Source: Eopsaltria australis (lineage: Eukaryota > Chordata > Aves > Passeriformes > Petroicidae). From it: a DNA stretch of 64,000 nucleotides. The DNA is taken from positions 310,001 to 374,000 of the forward strand of contig JAVTVJ010001136.1 in assembly GCA_034509425.1 (NCBI GenBank), read 5' to 3'. A program made the position numbers and the translations under genes. Position 1 is the first letter of the stretch, and every line of letters begins with the position of its first letter. The notes beneath the pieces were generated by a model. The model made no database searches. It was not told where the DNA came from and saw only the letters and a list, made by a program, of their open reading frames with translations. Below are positions 58,233 through 64,000 of this stretch, one piece after another.

Positions 58233-58238
58233 GTGCCC
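58233..58238 (+). repeat. LTR target-site duplication, right
   Basis: GTGCCC, identical to the left copy. Confidence 0.8.
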
Positions 58239-58894
58239 AACACTTTTTGTCAGGTGTTTGTTTTTAGGGGCTGTTTTCTGCTGGCAGAGCGTTCCCAGCA
58301 CGCGGCATCCAAGGCAAGGCAGGAGAGAGGTGAGCAACTTCACCAACCAGAACAAGTCAGTTCCCTGCCAGGGGCTTTGCTCCAGAGCCTGCTGAAACCA
58401 AAAAGACTTTTCCAGCTCCCAGCCAAGCCCTGGTGCAGACTGACAGCCGCTCTGGGGTTTGGGGCTGGAACCGGGTTCATGGCATGGGCAGCAATGGCCC
58501 TGCTCCCACACTGCTGCCTGCAGGAGGAATGGAGCAGGGGGATTTGTCTGGGAATGACCTTGCTGCACTGCCTTGCAGCAGGATGTGATTCCCACCGGCA
58601 GCCTTCACAAAAACAGCACCCACTCCCCATAAGGACTCCTGAGTTCCCTGAGGCCCTGCTGCTCCAGCCCTGTAGAGTAGCAGCATGGACAGACAGAGGT
58701 GGACAAGGGGTGAACTTGGAAGCACCCAAATGACATGGAAGCCACTGCATCACTTTTAACAGGGAATTTTGTGGCAATCCCCTGACTTGCACAGCAGCCA
58801 AGAGGCTCTGTGCCTCACGCCAACCCCTAGCCTCTGGGCCTTCACCACCTTCAGCTTCCCAAAAACAGAGGACGAGCTCAGGAGCCAGATAAGC

Positions 58895-58965
58895 CACTTA
58901 AGCAGCAGCGCCAATTAGCTGTAATAAAAAATTGCAATTAATTTTTTTTAATGCCTTGCCAAAAT
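58895..58965. promoter_or_regulatory. Homeobox-motif cluster
   Basis: CAATTAGCTGTAATAA, TTGCAATTAATTTTT and a CACTTAA (NKX2-like) sequence within 70 bp, in otherwise GC-rich DNA. Confidence 0.35.
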
Positions 58966-59640
58966 GAGCCAAAAGAGATGAAGTGAGTGAGGAAGGCTGC
59001 CACCTCCACAGGCTGGGCTGCAATGCTGCTCTGCAGGGACCAGTGGTGGCCTCAGGCTTGATGCTTGGCTCCTGCCCAGGGACATTGGCTCCCTACTGTG
59101 TCTCCTTGTCACTACCTGGGGATGTGGAGCAGGTTTTTGTGTGGATCTTTTGTATATAGGGTAGGGAAGTGGGGAGCCTTTCTGCTGGAGAAGGGATGGT
59201 TTTTCCTTCTCAGGAAAGTTTGGTTTCTAGAGATCCCTCCTGGCAGGATTAATTGTGGCCCCAAAAATCTTCATGAGGTGAATCAGCAGGAGATGGTGGC
59301 ACCTTGGAACACTGCCTGGGGTACAACTGCTGTGAGCAGTGGCCATGACCTGACAGAGAGAGGTTTGGCCTCTCTGCAACATCTCGGGGTCCCCCCAGCC
59401 CCTGTACCAGGCTCGGGGTGGGAGTGGCAGCTTCCGCCCACAGCCCAGTCCTGTTCTGGGGATGATGTGCTGAGTGGGCTGAATGCCGGGGCTCTGCTCA
59501 CACCACACTGCCTGGCCACAGGGGTGAGGAAGGGGCAGAGTCCAGCCTGTGAGGAGGGGACTGTGAGGAGGAGTTGCATCCCCCAGAGGCTTCTGAGTGC
59601 CACCCAGTCCGCTGACACTGGTGCCCCTGTGGCACAGCCC

Positions 59641-59841
59641 GATGTCCCCGGGGCAGTGGGGTTCAGTGGCATGCCCGATGTCCCCGGGGCAGTGGGGTTC
59701 AGTGGCATGCCCGATGTCCCCGAGGCAGTGGGGTTCAGTGGCATGCCCGATGTCCCCGGGGCAGTGGGGTTCAGTGGCATGCCCGATGTCCCCGAGGCAG
59801 TGGGGTTCAGTGGCATGCCCGATGTCCCCGAGGCAGTGGGG
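59641..59841. repeat. 36-bp minisatellite, 5.6 copies
   Basis: Units start at 59641, 59677, 59713, 59749, 59785 and 59821. The period is a multiple of three and makes a 12-residue repeat in the plus frame, but no coding support exists. Confidence 0.96.
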
Positions 59842-60111
59842 CGCAGGGCAGCAACCGGGCACACCTCGGAGGAGGAGCAGCCCTGCCGTTCTCACGCTGG
59901 GGCAGCCCGTGCCAGCACATGCTTAGTCACTGGTAAATCCCAGCCGAGATCTGCTCTGCCCTCTGTGAAATGGATCTTGGCTGCACCCCTGCTGAAGCAA
60001 TCCCGGCGCTCGGGAGCGATGGCGGGCGCGCTTTCCCACGGCAGCCCGGCCCCGGCTCTGCGTGTGAATCAGCCGGGCCCGGGCAGTGCCGGGTGCCCCG
60101 CTCAGCACACG

Positions 60112-60915
60112 TGAGAGCAGCACGGCACGGCACAGCACTGCATAGCACTGCACAGCACTGCACGGCACAGCACTGAACGGCACAGCTCAGCACTGCACAG
60201 CACTGCACGGCACAGCACTGAACGGCACAGCTCAGCACTGCACAGCACTGCACGGCACAGCACTGCACAGCACTGCACAGCACTGCACAGCACTGCACGG
60301 CACTGCACGGCACAGCACTGCACAGCTCAGCACAGCTCAGCACGGCACGGCACGGCACAGCTCAGCACGGCACAGCACGGCACAGCACAGCTCAGCACAG
60401 CTCAGCACAGCACAGTTCAGCGCAGCATGGCACGGCACAGCTCAGCACAGTTCAGCATGGCACGGCACAGCTCAGCATAGCTCGGCACAGCTCGGCACAG
60501 CTCAGCACAGCACAGCACAGCACGGCACAGCTCAGCACAGCTCAGCACGGCACAGCTCGGCTCAGCACGGCACAGCTCGGCTCAGCACGGCACAGCACGG
60601 CACAGCTCAGCACAGCACAGCACAGCTCAGCACAGCACGGCACAGCTCAGCACAGCACGGCACAGCTCGGAACAGCACAGCTCAGCACAGCTCTGCACAG
60701 CACTGCACAGCACTGCACGGCACAGCTCAGCACGGCACAGCACAGCTCGGCACGGCACGGCACAGCTCGGCACAGCACTGCACGGCACAGCACAGCACAG
60801 CACAGCACAGCACGGCACAGCACAGCACGGCACAGCTCAGCACAGCTCAGCACAGCTCAGCACAGCTCAGCACGGCACAGCACAGCTCGGCACGGCACGG
60901 CACAGCTCGGCACAG
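60112..60915. repeat. Pentamer satellite (GCACA/GCACG/GCACT/GCTCA)n
   Basis: About 800 bp of 5-bp units of the form GCWCN with almost no interruption. Long open frames with Cys-Ala-Val repeats on the minus strand are a by-product. Confidence 0.98.
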
Positions 60916-63449
60916 CAGCGTGTCCCAGCACCAATCCCCTCGGCAGCAAGGAGTTCAGGCTCCCTGGGCTGGGGCACAAGTCTGTGCCACGTCCCCTCCC
61001 TCCCCAGGCTGTGCTGCCACATCCACGGCAAGGAAGAGGAGCAGGTGCGGCTCATCTCAGATGAAGCCGTGGTCCCCACTGCAGTCCCTCACTGTTGTCC
61101 CCTCTCTCTGTGCCTGTCTGTGCATCCTGGCCAAGGTGCTGCCCCTCGCTGTGGGGCACTGTCACCCCCACAACCGTGTGCTCCTGTCCCAGGACCTCAG
61201 GCCAGCATCCACAGGGACATTGCAGCCCGGCCAGCTCTGTGCTGTCACCACCAAGGGCGTGACATGGGGATTAGGAGTGATGTCATTGGACTGAGACTGT
61301 GGTGATGTCACTGGCCTGGATCTGTGGTCCCTGAGCCCAGCGAGGTGATTGTCCCCAGCCCCAGCAGCCTGAGCCCCCCTGCTGCCAGTTCCACCCAGGA
61401 GGACGAGGCAGGTGCAATGTCCTTTTGCAATGCTGGCAGCCCAGCTGGCACCTGGTTTTTGTTTAGGATCATCCCTGCCTCTCCCAGCCCTCCTGGCTGG
61501 GGATTTCAGCAGCAGTGACGCATGAACCTCCCAGGACTCGAGGGACTGGATGCTTGAGCTTGGTGCTCCAGGGCCATCTCAGCATCCCATCCTCTTTCTG
61601 CACCTCCACCCATGGAGCCGAGAAGCTGAAAGAAAACTCAAGTTCAGCGGATAACAGGAGCCAAACCTTCAGTGACTCCAAAAGGGCTGCAGAAGTCAGG
61701 GTGAGCTTGACTAAAGCTGGTGGCATGAGCTCAGGTGGACTTAGGCTGGTACCCAAAACACGTGGAAGATGAGCAGTTCAGACAGCACTGGAGTCAGTTT
61801 TGCTCCTTCCTTTGATGTCTCTAAAAGCTGCATCTCCAAAGTGCTTTGAGTCACCTTGGTGATACTGACCTCTGCCCAGAGGAGCCACTCCTGGAACGGC
61901 CTCTGGGCCTCAGGGCTCCTTCCACCTGCTCTGCTGACAAACGTCACAGGCCAACATCACCGAGGGATCTCCTTGGCAGAGGTTTTAGCAGTGAGACACA
62001 GCTCTCTGCCTGGAGAGCTCCAGGCTTGGGAAATCCTCAGTGTATCAAACCTGCTGTAAAGGACAACAGTGCCCGGTGTGAACTCTTCGGGGCAATTCAG
62101 GGCAGCTCATGTCAGGACAATTCCTTGGGCGTCTTCTGCTCGCTGTATCACAGGACTGCTCAACAGCCACCTGCAGTGATATCTCCTTTCCTACTCACCA
62201 CCTACCCTCTCCCCTTCCTCCCTCTCTCCAAGATGGATATCACCTGGTGAAAGGGCCACTCCTCCAGATGGAGGTTGCAACTCTCACTTTGGTTGTGAAA
62301 GCACAGCTCTTGAGTATCCAGGAGTTTCTTTCAGGGACTTATCGAGACTTAAAACCTCCCCAGGTTGCAGGGTGCCCAGGCTCAGCACAGGCTGCCCTCT
62401 ATTGCCTCCAAGCCCAGGAGTTATGGATCTGCCTCTGCCCACCTCCTGCCTACAGCCCAGGAAGGTGGATGGTGGGAAGGACAGTGAAAGAAAACGAGGT
62501 AACAACCCCGCAGATGTGAAGCAGAGGTCAGGAGCTGACCATGCTCATCTGCCCACATGTCTGTTTTCTCCCATTTTTCCAAAGTGACTTTAGCTGCCCT
62601 TGCTGCACCCACAGCTTTGACCTTCAGACACTCTCCTCTTCCTCCAGCAGTGCTCTGCTTTGTAGCACCTCTGAGGTCCTTGCACAAAGAGCAGAAACTC
62701 AGCAATTCAGCCCACTGGAAATCTCCACACCCTGTGGGTGCAAAGGCCACCTCTGGGTGCAGTGCTGGGGACAGCCATCTCTCCAAGGGGAGTTTCAGAG
62801 AGCAGCTGGCTGGGCCATTTCCCTGCCCCTTTATGCCTTTATGAGCATTCCTCACTGATCTTCTGATCACCAGTGCCTGGGACTCATAAAGGTGCACACT
62901 GCTGCTCCTGCTCTGTTGCGATGGTGCAGTGTCTGTCCCCGGGTACCAGCAAACCGCCCCAGCAGCAGAGGAGGTGCCAGGTGTGCCAGCCTGGTCCTTG
63001 CAGAGAGCAAAGGCTGTCGGGGCACACAGCAGCCCCGAGTGGCCACAGCCCCAGGGTAGCCCTGCCTGCCAGGGCTGGGAGTTGGGCCGTGATGCTCCCA
63101 CACAGAAATGCAGCCTGGGCAACCTCTGCCAAACCTGCCTGCACATCCAGCAGCAGGGGTTTTATGGCCATCTGAGCTCAGTAACATGCTGCCAGTGGAA
63201 ACACAGGGCTGCCAGTGGGATCCTGGCATCAGGGGCCATTTGGTTCACAAAGAGGGAAGGGCTCTGTTTATTGAATCATTAACATCACTTCCCTCACTGC
63301 CAGCCAGGTACTCTGAGAGGTCTCTTAAGCAAGTGCTGACCTAGCCCAACCCTGCTAAGCTGGTAAGATGACATGGATCCCATGCCAGCCTGGTACTGCG
63401 TTCCCACAGCTTTCTCTGCTCCTGCTTTGCCATTAGTCATCTGTTTCTG

Positions 63450-63690
63450 GAAGGTTTCTCATGCATAATAAAGTGTTTCAACACTTGCATAAGCCAATTC
63501 TTCTCATCAGGAGTGACCTGCTGCATTTCCCAACACTTTCCCTAGGCAGTCCTTCCAACTGCCACAAAATATGGAGTTAAAACATAAAGTTTTCTACCCC
63601 CCTTGAGGCAAAAGGTGTGGGAAATCAAACAGATAAGAATGCCTTTAATTAGTATCATTTGCATAAGCTCTGGGAAAGACTCACCTGACA
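63450..63690. promoter_or_regulatory. Candidate conserved noncoding element with RBPJ motif
   Basis: An AT-rich block holding TGTGGGAA (63616-63623, RBPJ consensus), AGATAAG (63631-63637), TTTAATTAG and two TTGCATAAG repeats. Enhancer role is inferred. Confidence 0.4.
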
Positions 63691-63810
63691 GCTACAAGGG
63701 CCCTGCTTGTCTGGGAGCATCAGCCATGGCTGAAATGGGCAGATTAGCGGAGCTCCTCTGACTGGGGAGACAGTGAGAGTCAGGGTGACAGAGCCCTGGA
63801 GGCTCCACAG

Positions 63811-63934
63811 GTACCCCAGCTCCTCCTGGCTCCTCTTTGGGGTACCCCAGCTCCCACTACCTCCTTGTCCATGCACCCTGGCTGCTCCTGGCTCCCTTTC
63901 AGGCCCCCCCAGCTTCCACTGGCTTCTTGTCAGG
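63811..63934. repeat. 31-bp minisatellite, 4 degenerate copies
   Basis: Copies begin at 63811, 63842, 63873 and 63904 (GTACCCCAGCTCC-type) and diverge by about a quarter of their positions. Confidence 0.8.
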
Positions 63935-64000
63935 GCACCCTCTTCTTAATTTCTACCTCCCATTTTGCAGCTGCTCTGAGCAAAGAGGTGACTTGTGGGC

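Larger units (their letters stand above)
56825..64000 (-). other. EXD3 intron, upstream of the penultimate exon
   Basis: I searched the minus strand for the preceding Mut7-C exon and did not find it, so this whole stretch is treated as intron. It holds a solo LTR, three minisatellites and two AT-rich candidate elements. Confidence 0.6.

Noticed and set aside
57543..58242. Alternative LTR end at CCCAACA, making a TGTTGGG/CCCAACA inverted repeat
   Set aside because: That boundary gives no target duplication, whereas ending at CTCTACA leaves a perfect GTGCCC duplication.
59065..60114. Plus-strand 349-codon open frame with 12-residue repeats
   Set aside because: Its length comes from the 36-bp minisatellite and the flanks resemble no protein.
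59927..60853. Minus-strand Cys-Ala-Val rich open frames
   Set aside because: Products of the pentamer satellite in every frame; not genes.
61005..61090. Plus-strand exon-like segment (CCHIHGKEEEQ...) after a CCCCAG
   Set aside because: No GT donor follows in a suitable place and no family match was recognised; one good acceptor is not enough.
63655..63730. Minus-strand segment ending GPCSCQ before GTGAGT, tested as the EXD3 exon preceding CNCNKYLKV
   Set aside because: The phase fits, but the sequence lacks the expected Mut7-C pattern before the cysteine and the acceptor is unconvincing.
1..64000. CRISPR arrays, tRNA or rRNA genes, bacterial operons
   Set aside because: None seen; exon structure and repeats are those of a bird nuclear genome.

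Overview
This is vertebrate nuclear DNA, almost certainly from a bird. The genes are split by GT-AG introns, promoters sit in CpG islands, and GC-rich minisatellites are common, as on avian microchromosomes. The interspersed repeats are CR1 LINE 3' ends plus one 690-bp solo retroviral LTR. The LTR resembles ones I associate with passerines, but that narrower placement is a guess.

Four genes are supported, all on the minus strand. (1) RABL6 (RBEL1/PARF, a Rab-like GTPase): coding exons 1-8 lie between 22416 and 1980, covering the whole GTPase domain; the rest of the gene is off the left edge. (2) AMBP (alpha-1-microglobulin/bikunin precursor): complete, ten coding exons from 29600 to 23718, 346 residues, every intron GT-AG and every phase consistent. 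(3) NRARP (Notch-regulated ankyrin repeat protein): one exon, 41858 to 41505, 117 residues, with a CpG-island promoter and a roughly 2.9-kb AT-rich 3' UTR. (4) EXD3 (Mut-7-type exonuclease): only the last two coding exons, at 56824-56731 and 49454-49138; the 5' part is beyond the right edge.

Layout: 1-22.4 kb RABL6; 22.4-23.7 kb RABL6 CpG-island promoter and AMBP 3' end; 23.7-29.6 kb AMBP; 29.6-38.6 kb intergenic, with a CR1, an orphan CpG island, an ATCC array and AT-rich candidate regulatory blocks; 38.6-42.4 kb NRARP; 42.4-48.9 kb GC-rich upstream DNA with RBPJ motifs, including a paired-site arrangement; 49.1-64 kb EXD3 exons and introns with a CpG island, a GATA cluster, the solo LTR and several minisatellites, including an 0.8-kb pentamer array.

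The genes do not form one pathway. NRARP and EXD3 are neighbours in mammals too. AMBP between RABL6 and NRARP differs from the human arrangement. The main novelty candidates are a Notch paired-site signature upstream of NRARP, changed protease-contact and glycosaminoglycan-attachment residues in bikunin, and the orphan CpG island and AT-rich blocks around NRARP. I found no previously undescribed gene system; most long open frames are shadows in GC-rich or repetitive DNA.
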